Assembly (NCBI GenBank): GCA_052034005.1
Contig: JBPOJB010000008.1
Span: 1 to 64,000 of the forward strand
DNA: 64,000 nucleotides
Direction of reading: 5' to 3'
Origin: JAAYDI01 sp052034005
GTDB lineage: Bacteria; Planctomycetota; Planctomycetia; Pirellulales; Pirellulaceae
In this document: one piece after another, positions 43,199 to 52,517 of the stretch
Position numbering within the stretch: the stretch's first letter is position 1
Layout of the letters: each line of letters opens with the position of its first letter
Translations under genes and position numbers: made by a program
The notes under the pieces: model-generated
What the model was told of the DNA's origin: nothing
The model's database searches: none
Seen by the model: the letters and a program-made list of their open reading frames with translations, nothing else

Positions 43199-44377
43199 TC
43201 ACTCCATATCCACCCACGTGCCACCAGCTTGCGAGCTCTTGACCGCGGCGACGATGAAGGCGATCCCGGTCCGTCCGTCTTCGACGTTGGCATACTTGAC
43301 GCCGTCGGACGAGAATTGCCGGCCGTCCTCGTAGGCGCGGACATCCTGTTCGAAGCAGCGGTGCAGCCGCGCGAACGCGTCGTGGAAGGCCTCGGGGTGA
43401 CCGGACGGGATGGTGGGTTCCGCCATGAGTTCCGCGGGCAGCTCTCCGAGGAATCCGTCGTTGGCGGTCACGGCGCCGCGGTAGTAGACCCGTTCCGGCT
43501 GATTGGGCAGCAGGATGCGGACCTCTTCCGGGTATTCCTGCCGCCAGAGGAGCGAGCCCTTGCTGCCGTTCACCTCGATTCCCAGGTTATTCTTATGCCC
43601 GATGGCGATCTGCGACGCGCGCACGAGCGCTCGGCCGCCGTTGGTCAGCTGGCAGTAGGTGGTGAAATGGTCATCCAGCTGGCGGCGTTCGACGAACGTC
43701 TCCAGGTGCGCCTGCAGCCGGGTGACATTGAGCCCCGTGATATAGCGCAGGTGCATCAGCGCATGCGTGCCGATATCGCCGCCACAGCAGCTGGCGCCCG
43801 CCTTGCTCGGGTCGACGCGCCATTCCGCCTGCATCGATCCCTGGTCTTCGGCGCGTCCGGCCAGCCAGCCCTGGATGTAGTAGGAGTCAACCCATCGCAC
43901 TTCGCCGATCAGCCCGCTGGTGACGATGAAGCGTGCGAAGCGCGTGGTCCAGTGTCCCAGGTAGGTATGCGCGACGCCGAACGGGATCTTGGCCGCCTTG
44001 ACGGCGGCCACCAGCTGGTCCGCTTCTTCGAGCGTGACGGTGAGTGGTTTTTCGCAGAACACGGGGATACCCGCCTTGATGCACTTCATCGCGGGGTCGA
44101 AATGCACGTGGTTGGGCGTGACGATCAAGGCGTAGTCGATGCGTTGGCCGAGCGGCTTCTGAGCTTCCGTCTCGATCAGCTCGTCGTAGCTGCGGTAGCC
44201 TTGGATCGGGTAGGGCCACGCCTCGGCTTCCTTCATGGCCACATCCGGATTCGGGTGCAGTGCGGCGGTCGTGACGCGGCGGGTCCCGTCGAAGAAGATG
44301 GCCCGCTGGTGCGGCTGCACAATGAACGCACCGCCGCCGCCGCCGATCAATGCCACGCTCAGAGGTCGTTGAGACAT
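43199..44377 (-). CDS. Gfo/Idh/MocA family oxidoreductase
   Basis: 392 residues. The N-terminal NAD(P)-binding fold has VALIGGGGGAFIVQPHQRA, and the conserved EKP motif is intact in PVFCEKPLTVTL (the lysine takes part in catalysis). The C-terminal alpha/beta domain has GGDIGTHALMHLRYI with the substrate-site histidine. Family members oxidise sugars, inositols or related alcohols with NAD(P)+. The gene lies 36 bp after the ThuA gene; an AAGGAG site supports the ATG at 44377. The substrate is unknown. Confidence 0.92.
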   Translation of the reverse strand: MSQRPLSVALIGGGGGAFIVQPHQRAIFFDGTRRVTTAALHPNPDVAMKEAEAWPYPIQGYRSYDELIETEAQKPLGQRIDYALIVTPNHVHFDPAMKCIKAGIPVFCEKPLTVTLEEADQLVAAVKAAKIPFGVAHTYLGHWTTRFARFIVTSGLIGEVRWVDSYYIQGWLAGRAEDQGSMQAEWRVDPSKAGASCCGGDIGTHALMHLRYITGLNVTRLQAHLETFVERRQLDDHFTTYCQLTNGGRALVRASQIAIGHKNNLGIEVNGSKGSLLWRQEYPEEVRILLPNQPERVYYRGAVTANDGFLGELPAELMAEPTIPSGHPEAFHDAFARLHRCFEQDVRAYEDGRQFSSDGVKYANVEDGRTGIAFIVAAVKSSQAGGTWVDME

Positions 44378-44413
44378 CGGTTTCTCCTTAAGTCATGTTG
44401 GATGGAAGGGAGG

Positions 44414-45295
44414 CTACTTGGGCAGCGTGTTCGCTCCCGGAGTCACTTCGGCCATATTGGGGGGCACTTCAGCCTGCGCCAAGCCGGTGGCCCACTGCAA
44501 TGCGCCGATGAGGATCTGCTCGAACAGCGGGTTGGTCCATACATCTTCGCGGTGCCCGAGCGACGTGTAGAAGACGCGGCCCTGACCGTGCCGTCGCGCC
44601 CAGGTGGCCGGGAACGGCGGGCGCCGATACATCTCGCCCACCATGCCCGCCGTCTCATGGACCAGCAGCACGTGCAGGTCGGGAGCGAAGTGTTTCATGG
44701 CATACCACTCTTCGTGCAGTTCGAAGCCCTCCCCCAGCTTCTCCAGTCCCGGGAAGCGCGCGTCGACGCGGCGCATCCGCGCCTTCTGCTGTTCGCCATG
44801 GGACACGAATTCGCCGCCGATCATGGCGATGTACGGGTCGTATCGATCGGGTCGACTCGTCTCGCGGAACGAGTCGGTCGCCGCGTGGATGCCCACGAAC
44901 CCCTTGCCATTTGCCACCGCGTCGAGCAGGGCCTGTTTCCCCGCAGCGCTCATCGGCGGCGTCTTGTCCGTCCCCGCCGTGGTCAGATCGCCCGACGTAT
45001 AGAACACGTATGCGTCGTATTTTTCGTGTTCGCCATCGAACAGGCGTCCGTCCTTGCTCGCGGTCACCTCAAAGCCATGCCGCGCACCCGTCTCGATGAG
45101 CCATTTCTCGGAGAAGCTCAGCGGTGCATCGCCCCGGGCCACGACCGAGTGTTCGAAGCCTGACGATTTCGTGAAGTAGAGAATCTGTTTCGGCGGGGCG
45201 GTCTGCGCGCCGAGCACGCGGGGCAGGCTGGCGGCCAGCAACGAGGCGCCTCCCTGCTGGAGGACCTCACGGCGGCTGAATCGGATTCGGCTCAT
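44414..45295 (-). CDS. ThuA-like protein with Tat signal
   Basis: 293 residues. The twin-arginine signal FSRREVLQQGGASLLAASL predicts folded export. The rest is a ThuA domain with a class I glutaminase-like fold: LYFTKSSGFEHSVV, YDAYVFYTSGDL, GKGFVGIHAATDSFRE, YTSLGHREDVWTNPL. ThuA was described in trehalose utilisation and is common in planctomycete sugar clusters, often with Gfo/Idh/MocA partners, as here. AGGAG lies upstream of the ATG. Confidence 0.9.
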   Translation of the reverse strand: MSRIRFSRREVLQQGGASLLAASLPRVLGAQTAPPKQILYFTKSSGFEHSVVARGDAPLSFSEKWLIETGARHGFEVTASKDGRLFDGEHEKYDAYVFYTSGDLTTAGTDKTPPMSAAGKQALLDAVANGKGFVGIHAATDSFRETSRPDRYDPYIAMIGGEFVSHGEQQKARMRRVDARFPGLEKLGEGFELHEEWYAMKHFAPDLHVLLVHETAGMVGEMYRRPPFPATWARRHGQGRVFYTSLGHREDVWTNPLFEQILIGALQWATGLAQAEVPPNMAEVTPGANTLPK

Positions 45296-45641
45296 ACGGC
45301 ATCTCCTGCAGAATCATGGTCACCTGGACGGCCCCTCGCGTCGTGACGGTCCGGGGCGTGCCTCTTAAGATACCGTATCCCACCAGCCGACCGATAGTAC
45401 GGCGCGGGTCGCCGGCCGGGCACAGGGGCGGTCGCGACATCGATGACGGCGGGCCCCAGCTGGGGCGCGGCCTGGATGCGCGGGACCAGCGCTCGCAGAC
45501 CGGCACCAACTCGTTGGATCAACTGGGTTTACACTGCATCCGATCCCGGATTATACTCGCTCGTGAAGCGGCGTGTCGCGTGGAGGCGCACCATCGCCGC
45601 GCGGCCTGGCCCAAAACTCCCCGTTGAAAAGGGACCTGATC
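45296..45641. other. Intergenic region between divergent sugar operons
   Basis: A 346-bp gap between the ThuA gene (minus) and the isomerase gene (plus). It contains one good plus-strand promoter candidate (45528-45557) and no gene or RNA I can recognise. A minus-strand promoter for the ThuA operon must also lie here, but I could not place one. Confidence 0.5.
45528..45557 (+). promoter_or_regulatory. Candidate sigma-70-type promoter for the isomerase operon
   Basis: TTTACA (45528-45533), an 18-bp spacer, then TATACT (45552-45557), 84 bp before the ATG at 45642. A sequence match only. Confidence 0.45.
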
Positions 45642-46499
45642 ATGATCGAACTGGGATTCCACACGGACAACTGGCGTCCGTTGAGCATGAGCTTCGAGGC
45701 GGCGGTCGAGAAAGGTCTGGCGTTGGGCCTGCGACATGTGGAGTTTGCTGCCCTGCACGGCCAGAACTTCATTCAGGCCATGGGCTACGACCCGGCCGTG
45801 TCGCTGCAGTCCAACGCGCGGGCGCTCAAGCGCTATTGCGATGCCAAGGGCGTGACCATCTCGCAGATCGACGGCGCCTATCCGCTCATGGGCCCCAACG
45901 GCTCCGCCTACGGCGTGCAGTACGTGCAGCAGGCGATCCGGTTCGCGGCCGAGCTGGGCTGCCCGAGCGTGGACACGACCGACGGCGCGTTCGAGATCCC
46001 CGGCCTGTCCCGCGAGGAGGTATTCCGGATCACCTGCGACAACTACCGCCAATGCCTCTCCTGGGCCGAGGATTACGGTGTGATGCTGGCCATCGAGCCG
46101 CACGGCCCGTACACCAACGACGGCGACTTCCTGCAGCGCCTGTTCGACTACTTCGATTCCGAGTACCTGCGGTTCAACATGGACACGGGCAACAACTACA
46201 TTGCCGGCTGCGATCCGGTCGAGTACACGCGGCGGTTCCGGAAGTACCTGATCCATGCGCACATCAAGGACGTCAGCGCCTCCCTGGCCGCCGCGCTGCG
46301 TGGCGAGGAGACGGGCATCGGCAGCTCGGAGGTCCCGATCGGCGGGGGCGTCAATGCCGACAACATTCGCCAAGTCCTGCAGTTGCTCGTCGAGACGAAG
46401 TGGGATGGCGTGCTGTCCATCGAGACACATGGTTCGGACGCCAACATGAAAGCCAGCGTGGATTTCCTCCGCGGCGTGTTGCGCGACCTCGGCCAATGA
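45642..46499 (+). CDS. Sugar phosphate isomerase/epimerase family protein
   Basis: 285 residues, cytoplasmic. A xylose-isomerase-like TIM barrel with metal-site glutamates and aspartates spread over LGFHTDNWRPL, CPSVDTTDGAFEIP, VMLAIEPHGPYTNDG, LRFNMDTGNN and HAHIKDVSAS. Typical substrates are ketoses or inositol intermediates (IolE/Hyi-like); none can be named. It heads a five-gene plus-strand group with a Tat-exported TIM-barrel protein, a Gfo/Idh/MocA protein, ApbE and a second isomerase. Confidence 0.88.
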   Translation: MIELGFHTDNWRPLSMSFEAAVEKGLALGLRHVEFAALHGQNFIQAMGYDPAVSLQSNARALKRYCDAKGVTISQIDGAYPLMGPNGSAYGVQYVQQAIRFAAELGCPSVDTTDGAFEIPGLSREEVFRITCDNYRQCLSWAEDYGVMLAIEPHGPYTNDGDFLQRLFDYFDSEYLRFNMDTGNNYIAGCDPVEYTRRFRKYLIHAHIKDVSASLAAALRGEETGIGSSEVPIGGGVNADNIRQVLQLLVETKWDGVLSIETHGSDANMKASVDFLRGVLRDLGQ

Positions 46500-46525
46500 A
46501 CTTCCAGCGACAAGGAGCCAGACAC

Positions 46526-47527
46526 ATGACCTCTGCCATGAACCGACGCACATTCGTCCGCCAGTCCGTGCTGGCGTCCGCCGGCGCGGCGTTGGCCGCC
46601 AATTGCCTTGCGCAGCCGGCCCGGGCAGCGGATCCCGGCAGCGCGCCGGCCACTCCATCCGCCGCGGCGGAGATGCCCTGCGGCCGGATCAAGGACCTGG
46701 TCATCAGCCGCCTGCTGCTGGGCGGCAACCTGCTCACGCATTTCACCCACAGCCGCGACTTGCGGTATGTCTACGCGCTGGCCAAGCACTACAACACGCC
46801 CGAGAAGATCCTCGAAACGCTGGCGGTCGCCGAAGCGCACGGCATCAACACGCTCGTGGTGCACTACGTGCCGAACACGATCGAGGTGCTCAAGAAGTAC
46901 CGCGAGCAGGGCGGCAAGATGCAGTGGATCACCTGCACCTGCCACGCGCTGGTCAGCGGCGGGCTGGAGAAATTCGCCGACGAGGCAAGTAAGCTGGTGG
47001 ATGCGGGCACGGACGCCCTGTACATCTCGGGCGTCGAGGCGGACGTCACCTGCGGGTTCACCAACGACATGGCCAGTACCGACGCCAACAAGCGCATGGC
47101 CGAGCCGAACCTCGACTTGATCGCCAAGGCCCTGGATCTGGCCAAGGCCCACCTGCTGCCCGTGGGCCTGGGCGCCCACCGGCTCGGCCCGATCCAGGAC
47201 TGCGAGAACGCCGGGCTGGACATCGATTTCTACCTGAAGACATTCCACCATCACGATTACGCCTCCGCCAACCTGCACTGCGATTCGAACTTCTGCCCGG
47301 CGCCGGAAGAAGTGAGCGCGTTCATGCAGACGGTCAAGAAGCCGTTTATCGCCTACAAGGTGATGGCGGCCGGCGCGATCCCGCCGGAGGACGCGTTCCG
47401 CTACGTCCTGACCCATGGGGCCGACTTCGTGCTGGCCGGCATGTTCGATTTCGAAATCGCCGAGGATGCACGGCTCGTGCGCGAGATACTGCCCAGCGTC
47501 GAGCGGCAGCGACCGTGGCAGGCCTGA
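46526..47527 (+). CDS. Tat-exported TIM-barrel protein, aldo-keto-reductase-like
   Basis: 333 residues from the ATG at 46526 (46538 is possible). A twin-arginine signal (MNRRTFVRQSVLASAGAALA) precedes a TIM-barrel-type body: KDLVISRLLLGGNLLTHF at the start, repeated strand-helix units, and FIAYKVMAAGAIPPEDAFRY near the end, resembling the tail of aldo-keto-reductase-like planctomycete proteins. The catalytic tetrad cannot be confirmed by eye. It is 26 bp downstream of the isomerase gene and probably shares its pathway. Confidence 0.7.
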   Translation: MTSAMNRRTFVRQSVLASAGAALAANCLAQPARAADPGSAPATPSAAAEMPCGRIKDLVISRLLLGGNLLTHFTHSRDLRYVYALAKHYNTPEKILETLAVAEAHGINTLVVHYVPNTIEVLKKYREQGGKMQWITCTCHALVSGGLEKFADEASKLVDAGTDALYISGVEADVTCGFTNDMASTDANKRMAEPNLDLIAKALDLAKAHLLPVGLGAHRLGPIQDCENAGLDIDFYLKTFHHHDYASANLHCDSNFCPAPEEVSAFMQTVKKPFIAYKVMAAGAIPPEDAFRYVLTHGADFVLAGMFDFEIAEDARLVREILPSVERQRPWQA

Positions 47528-47588
47528 GTGCCGAGCAGCGCGCAAGGGCGCAAGGCCGCGGCAGACTGGACATCCGTGAGAGCCCACC

Positions 47589-48914
47589 ATGCAACGTCGT
47601 GAATTCCTGCAGGCCGGCGCGGCGGCCGCCGCCGCCGCGCACCTGCTTGTCCCCCAGTGTCATCTGACGGGCGCCTCGACGGCGCCCGACCAGGAACTCC
47701 AGCTGGCCTTGATCGGAGGCGGCCGGCAGGGGCAGTTGCTTCTGAGCGCCGCGATGGCGGTCGGCAATGTCCGCGTTCGGGCCGTCTGCGACATCTGGCC
47801 GTCGTCCCAGAGCTACTGTCAGTACTTCCTCCGACAACACGCGCAGGAGGTCGCGCTGTACGAGGATTTCCGCGCGATGCTCGACCGGGAACGCGAACTG
47901 GACGCAGTGCTGGTGGCCACGCCCGATTTCGTGCACGCCGAGCAGGTCACCGCATGCCTGGAGGCGGGCCGGCACGTCTATTGCGAACCGATGATGGCGC
48001 ACAACCTGGCCGCCGCACGGACCATGGTCCAGGCGATGCGGCGCACCGGTCGACTGCTGCAGATCGGCTACCAGCGGCGCAGCGATCCGCGGTACCGGCA
48101 TGCCTTCGAGAAACTGATCGCCGACGCGCAGCTGCTGGGACGCCCGCTGATCGTCCAGACGCAGTGGGCCCAGCGGGAGGCCAGCATGCTCGGGTGGCCC
48201 AAGCGGGGCCTCCTTCCGGACGATGTGCTTCGGCGGTATGGGTACGACACGATGAGCCAGTTCCGGAATTGGATCTGGTACCCCGCGCTGTGCGGCGGGC
48301 CCTATTGCCGGTTCGTGTCGCACCAGCTGGACGTCTGCCAATGGTTCCTGGAGGCGGCGCCGCGCTCGGTGATGGCCAGTGGCGGCACGGACTGCTACCA
48401 GGACCGGCCCAGCCTGGACACCGTGTTGAGCCTCTACGAGTACCCGCACGCGCAGGGTACGGTCCGCGTCTCCTGCTCCCTGCTGACCACGACCAGCGCC
48501 GACGGCGCGCGGAGTTACGAGCGGCTGCTCGGCACGGAAGGCTCGCTCCAACTGTCCGAAGATCCGCACTGGACCAGGGTCGGGCGCGAGACGTCGGCGC
48601 CCGACTGGGATCGCTGGGTCCAACAACACTATGTCGTCCGGCTCGGCCCGGAGGGGGCCGCGAAGTCCGCAACGACGGACGGTCAGGCTGTGCACGTCAC
48701 GGGCAACATCGAGATGTACCAACTCCCCGTGGGCCAGGCGGAATCGAACTGCCAGGCGCATCTGGAGAACTTCTTCGCGGCGGTCCGCGGCGAGCAGTCG
48801 CTGCGTTGCCCGGCCGATGTCGCCTTCCCGAGCCAGGTCGCCGCGTTCAAGGCGCTCGAGGCGGCGCGCAGCGGTGGCACACTGCAGCTGGCGCCGAGCG
48901 ATTTCGACGCCTGA
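47589..48914 (+). CDS. Exported Gfo/Idh/MocA-like protein without the catalytic lysine
   Basis: 441 residues. A short twin-arginine-type signal (MQRREFLQAGAAAAAAAHLL) leads into the NAD(P)-binding fold LALIGGGRQGQLLLSA. The EKP motif reads CEPMMAHN, so the usual catalytic lysine is absent. The second domain is present, with SHQLDVCQWFLEAAPRSVMA and GTEGSLQLSEDP. It is either an atypical enzyme or a binding protein. It follows the TIM-barrel gene by 61 bp and precedes apbE by 19 bp. Confidence 0.85.
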   Translation: MQRREFLQAGAAAAAAAHLLVPQCHLTGASTAPDQELQLALIGGGRQGQLLLSAAMAVGNVRVRAVCDIWPSSQSYCQYFLRQHAQEVALYEDFRAMLDRERELDAVLVATPDFVHAEQVTACLEAGRHVYCEPMMAHNLAAARTMVQAMRRTGRLLQIGYQRRSDPRYRHAFEKLIADAQLLGRPLIVQTQWAQREASMLGWPKRGLLPDDVLRRYGYDTMSQFRNWIWYPALCGGPYCRFVSHQLDVCQWFLEAAPRSVMASGGTDCYQDRPSLDTVLSLYEYPHAQGTVRVSCSLLTTTSADGARSYERLLGTEGSLQLSEDPHWTRVGRETSAPDWDRWVQQHYVVRLGPEGAAKSATTDGQAVHVTGNIEMYQLPVGQAESNCQAHLENFFAAVRGEQSLRCPADVAFPSQVAAFKALEAARSGGTLQLAPSDFDA

Positions 48915-48933
48915 ACCACTGGGGGCGTGCCTC

Positions 48934-49806
48934 ATGATGTCAACGCCGTCCTCCAGTCGGTTGACCGTGGCGCATCACGCGATGGCCACGGAGTTCTCGA
49001 TCACGATCGTCTGCCACGACGCGCGCTACGCGCGCCAGGCGGCCGCTGAGGCGTTCGCCCAGCTCGAACGATTGGAGGACTGCCTGAGCGCCTACCGGCC
49101 GGCCAGCGACCTGTCGCGCATCGCGCGCCTGAACGCCGGCCAGTCGTGTGTGGTCCATCCGGACACGCGCGACTGCCTTCAGATCGGGCTGGACATGGAG
49201 TGCACCACGGGCGGGGCATTCGACATGGCATACCGCGCCCGGCCGCGTCGGGCGGCCTCGCAGTGGCTTCGCCTGGCGGACCGCCGGCCCGTCGTCACGG
49301 CGCTCGGCCCCCGCCCGGCACTCGACCTGGGCGGCCTCGGGAAAGGTTTCGCCCTGGATCGCATGGCCGGTGTGCTGGCCGATTGGGACCTGCCCTGTGC
49401 GCTGTTGCGTGCGAGCCGGAGCACGTTCCTGGCCTGCCAGGCGCCTCCCGGTCGGCCAGGCTGGCAGGTCCGTTTCGGCCCGCCCGGCCGCACGCGGTCT
49501 GCGATTCTCGCGTCGTGCGCGCTGAGCGGGTCGGGGAGCGATGTCAAGGGACCGCACATCATCGATCCGCGCACCGGGCGTCCGGCCTGGCACCATCGCC
49601 TGGCCTTTGCGACCGCGGCTACCGGCGCCGAAGCGGACGCGCTGTCCACGGCCCTGGTCGTGATGACCGGCGACTGCATCCGTGAGTTCTGCGCCGATCA
49701 TCCCCATCACGGGGCCTACGTCGTCCGCGCGGGTGAGGACGCGTTGGAACTGATGTCTCACCCGCACGGCGGTCCGATGTCCCTGTTCGTCCCGGAAGAT
49801 ATTTGA
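48934..49806 (+). CDS. apbE: FAD:protein FMN transferase (ApbE)
   Basis: 290 residues. It attaches FMN covalently to Thr/Ser of target proteins, using FAD and magnesium. Motifs are MATEFSITIV near the start (usually MGTxF), the FAD/metal site DLGGLGKGFALD, KGPHIIDPRTGRP, and the C-terminal metal site EADALSTALVVM. No signal peptide or lipobox is seen, so it is probably cytoplasmic. No FMN-binding partner with the target motif is encoded nearby, which is unusual. Confidence 0.9.
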   Translation: MMSTPSSSRLTVAHHAMATEFSITIVCHDARYARQAAAEAFAQLERLEDCLSAYRPASDLSRIARLNAGQSCVVHPDTRDCLQIGLDMECTTGGAFDMAYRARPRRAASQWLRLADRRPVVTALGPRPALDLGGLGKGFALDRMAGVLADWDLPCALLRASRSTFLACQAPPGRPGWQVRFGPPGRTRSAILASCALSGSGSDVKGPHIIDPRTGRPAWHHRLAFATAATGAEADALSTALVVMTGDCIREFCADHPHHGAYVVRAGEDALELMSHPHGGPMSLFVPEDI

Positions 49807-49833
49807 GATGTGAGCCAGGTGCGGAGGTGATCC

Positions 49834-50748
49834 ATGTTCCATCGCTCAGCAATCGCGGCGTTCGTGATCTTCTGCGCAGCCACCGCGTTGGCGGCGCGGT
49901 GCAGCATCTGCCTCGGCCAAGAGCCGGCCGGCCCCAGCCCGCCGTCGGCCGAGGACGCGCACCGGTTCTTCGCCTTCTGTTTCGATACGCACGACGCGCG
50001 GGAACGCGACCTGGAACAGCAGGCGGCCATGCTCAAGCGGCTCGGCTTCGACGGTGCCGGCCACGTGGGCCTGGATGCGCCGCTGCTGGCTCAGCGGATC
50101 GAGAGTCTTGACCGGGCGGGGCTGAAGCTGTTCCTGGCCGGCATGCCGGTGGACCTCCGCCAGGGGGCGGAGGAACCGCTCCAGCTACTGGACCGCGCCC
50201 TGCCGCTGTTGGCAGGCCGCGACGTGCTCGTTTACATCACTCTGACCGGCTATCCGCCCCGGGATCCGCGGGGCGACGAGCCGGGCATCGCGCTGCTCCG
50301 CGCGCTGGCCGATCGCGCGGCGCCGAGCGGCGTGCGGATCGCCATCTATCCGCACACGTCCGACTGGGTCGCCGAGCTTGCCCATGCGGCGGACGTGGCT
50401 GGCAAGGTCGACCGTTCGAACTGCGGCGTGATCTTCAATCTCTGCCACTTCCTGCGCAACGAAGATCCGGCGACCATGGCGGCGGTCCTGCGCGCTGCGC
50501 GCGGGCGGCTGATGGCCGTGACGCTCAACGGCGCCGACCTGGCGGGCAAGACCGACCCGGATTGGCAGCGTCTGATCCAGCCCTTGGATTGCGGCTCGTT
50601 CGACCTATCGGGCCTGCTGGGGGAACTCAAGCAGTCCGGCTATCGCGGCCCGATCGGCCTGATGTGCTACGGTATCGGGGGAGACGCCGAGCTGCACTTG
50701 GCGCGCTCGATCGCCCGCTGGCGCGAACTCCGCTGCGCGTTGGAGTAA
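49834..50748 (+). CDS. Secreted sugar phosphate isomerase/epimerase-like protein
   Basis: 304 residues with a signal peptide (AIAAFVIFCAATALA). The ATG has a near-perfect GGAGGTGAT ribosome site. The mature part is a degenerate xylose-isomerase-like TIM barrel: AAMLKRLGFDGAGHVGLD, VRIAIYPHTSDWVAELAHAA, GVIFNLCHFLRNEDP, GPIGLMCYGIGGDA. Some metal-ligand positions look replaced, so activity is uncertain. It is the last gene of the plus-strand sugar group. Confidence 0.8.
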   Translation: MFHRSAIAAFVIFCAATALAARCSICLGQEPAGPSPPSAEDAHRFFAFCFDTHDARERDLEQQAAMLKRLGFDGAGHVGLDAPLLAQRIESLDRAGLKLFLAGMPVDLRQGAEEPLQLLDRALPLLAGRDVLVYITLTGYPPRDPRGDEPGIALLRALADRAAPSGVRIAIYPHTSDWVAELAHAADVAGKVDRSNCGVIFNLCHFLRNEDPATMAAVLRAARGRLMAVTLNGADLAGKTDPDWQRLIQPLDCGSFDLSGLLGELKQSGYRGPIGLMCYGIGGDAELHLARSIARWRELRCALE

Positions 50749-50803
50749 TACGGCAGGCTCAGCCGGGCGGGGCACGGCAGCCGAGCGCCCGTCCCGCGCG
50801 CGG

Positions 50804-51319
50804 CTACGTGGCCGCGACCGATGCGCCGTCCGCGGGCCCGCGCTGGCCGAGCTGCTGATCGATCATCAGCAGGCCCAGGCCGTTGTCCTGAATCAGCTCG
50901 AGCTTTCCGACGATCGCCTGCACGGTCGCCTCCTCTTCCACCTGCTCGGTCACAAACCATTGCAGGAACGTATTGGCGGCATGGTCGTTCTCGCGGACTG
51001 CCAGGTCGACCAGTTCGTTGATTTTCTGCGAGACCTGTTGCTCATGGGCCAGCGCGTCCTTGAACGCCTCGAGGGGGCTGGACCAGTCTGTCTTCGGCTT
51101 GTCGATCTGTTCGAGGACCACGCGACTGTTCCGGTCGAAGATGAAGTCGAGGAACTTCATGCCGTGCATGCGTTCCTCGTCGGCCTGGACCCGCATCCAC
51201 GCGGCCATCCCTTCCAGGTTCTGGGCAACGAAGTAGCTCGCCATGGAAAGATACAGGTAGGACGAATAGAACTCCGCGTTGAGATGCGCATTAAACGCCT
51301 TTTCGATGTTCTTGTTCAT
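50804..51319 (-). CDS. ftnA: Ferritin (non-haem iron storage)
   Basis: 171 residues. A four-helix ferritin with ferroxidase ligands in the expected places: Glu16 in NAEFYSSYLYLSMA, and Glu49 and His52 in ADEERMHGMKFLDFI, with further glutamates in EQQVSQKINELVDLA and EQVEEEATV. It stores iron as ferric mineral inside a 24-mer cage. An AGAAGGAAT site precedes the ATG. It is divergent from the zinc-ribbon membrane gene; no Fur-type box was found by eye. Confidence 0.95.
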   Translation of the reverse strand: MNKNIEKAFNAHLNAEFYSSYLYLSMASYFVAQNLEGMAAWMRVQADEERMHGMKFLDFIFDRNSRVVLEQIDKPKTDWSSPLEAFKDALAHEQQVSQKINELVDLAVRENDHAANTFLQWFVTEQVEEEATVQAIVGKLELIQDNGLGLLMIDQQLGQRGPADGASVAAT

Positions 51320-51566
51320 GTCGGGATTCCTTCTTAAGCAATATGAGTTGGTGTTCGATCCCCGGTATTCTAGTGGACTTCGTCCGGCCGGACAGCCCGG
51401 CTGGACGGCCCGGTCTGGCAGCCCGGCTCCCGGCTCCGGCCCGGCGGTTGTGGGGCGATCGGCCCGCGTGGTATCATGGCCGCCCGGCGTGCGCAGCGGT
51501 CAACCGTCCGCCAGCCCGCCACGACATGTCGGCCGATTCCAGTACGTTAAGAAAGGATCCTCGCGG

Positions 51567-52517
51567 ATGACGATCCAGTTTACCTGCGGCAAGTGTGGAC
51601 AGGTGCTGCGCGTCGGTGACGAGTCGGCGGGCAAGCCGGCGCGATGTCCGAAGTGCAGTCACGTGATGGCGGTTCCAATCGCTGCATCGTGGAACGCGAC
51701 GACGCCTTTCCAGCCTGGCGACTCGGGGACCCCGGACGAACCATGGCGGGACCCCGACACGGCCAACCCGTACCTGGCACCCGCCGCGCCTCAGTATCCG
51801 CCCCGATCGGGCATGCCGGACGCGCTGGGGGGCGACGGCAAGATCGTCAACGTGCCGGTCGACATCGGCGACATCCTGAGCTACGCCTTCCAAGTCTGGA
51901 AGGACAACCTGGCCATGCTGATCGGCGCGTTCGTGGTGTTGACCGTGATCACCACAGCCTTCAGCTATTTCACCGAGGCCGTGGTCTCCGTGTCCGAGCA
52001 CGCGGGTCTGGACGAGACACCCGCCTTCATCTTCATCTTCCTCGGGGCCTTAAGCGGCCGGTTCGTCTTGAACACGTTCCTGTATGCCGGCTACTGGCAG
52101 ATGATGCTGCGCATGGCGCGCCGGCAGCCGGTGGAGTTCACGGACCTGTTCGGCGCCGGCCCGGTGTTGTTGCCGGCCATCGGTGTTTCGCTCCTGTTCG
52201 TACTGGCCGTGGGCGCCGGGCTGATCTGCCTGATTGCACCCGGCATCATCATCGCACTCATCTGGTGGCCATGCTACACGCTGGTCGTCGACCGGCGCGC
52301 AAGGGTCCTCGAGTCGTTCGGAGTGGCGCGGGAGATCACGACGAACAACCTCGGCACGTCAGCGCTGGTGTATCTGGTGTCCGGCGGCATTCTCGGGCTG
52401 GGGTTCCTGGCGTGCTGCGTGGGCGCGGTCGTGGCCGCACCGCTGGCCTCGATGTTGACGGTGGTCGCGTACCTGATGATGTCCGGTCAGCTACCGGCCG
52501 ACGCGGGTCAGCGCTAG
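51567..52517 (+). CDS. Zinc-ribbon multi-pass membrane protein
   Basis: 316 residues from the ATG at 51567. The N-terminus is a zinc ribbon with two CxxC pairs (FTCGKCGQVLRV and ARCPKCSHVMAV), common in planctomycete hypothetical proteins. A Pro-rich linker follows, then a DUF-type membrane region with about five or six helices (MLIGAFVVLTVITTAFSYF; FVLAVGAGLICLIAPGIIIA; GGILGLGFLACCVGAVV). It probably sits in the inner membrane with the ribbon in the cytoplasm. The role is unknown. Confidence 0.75.
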   Translation: MTIQFTCGKCGQVLRVGDESAGKPARCPKCSHVMAVPIAASWNATTPFQPGDSGTPDEPWRDPDTANPYLAPAAPQYPPRSGMPDALGGDGKIVNVPVDIGDILSYAFQVWKDNLAMLIGAFVVLTVITTAFSYFTEAVVSVSEHAGLDETPAFIFIFLGALSGRFVLNTFLYAGYWQMMLRMARRQPVEFTDLFGAGPVLLPAIGVSLLFVLAVGAGLICLIAPGIIIALIWWPCYTLVVDRRARVLESFGVAREITTNNLGTSALVYLVSGGILGLGFLACCVGAVVAAPLASMLTVVAYLMMSGQLPADAGQR

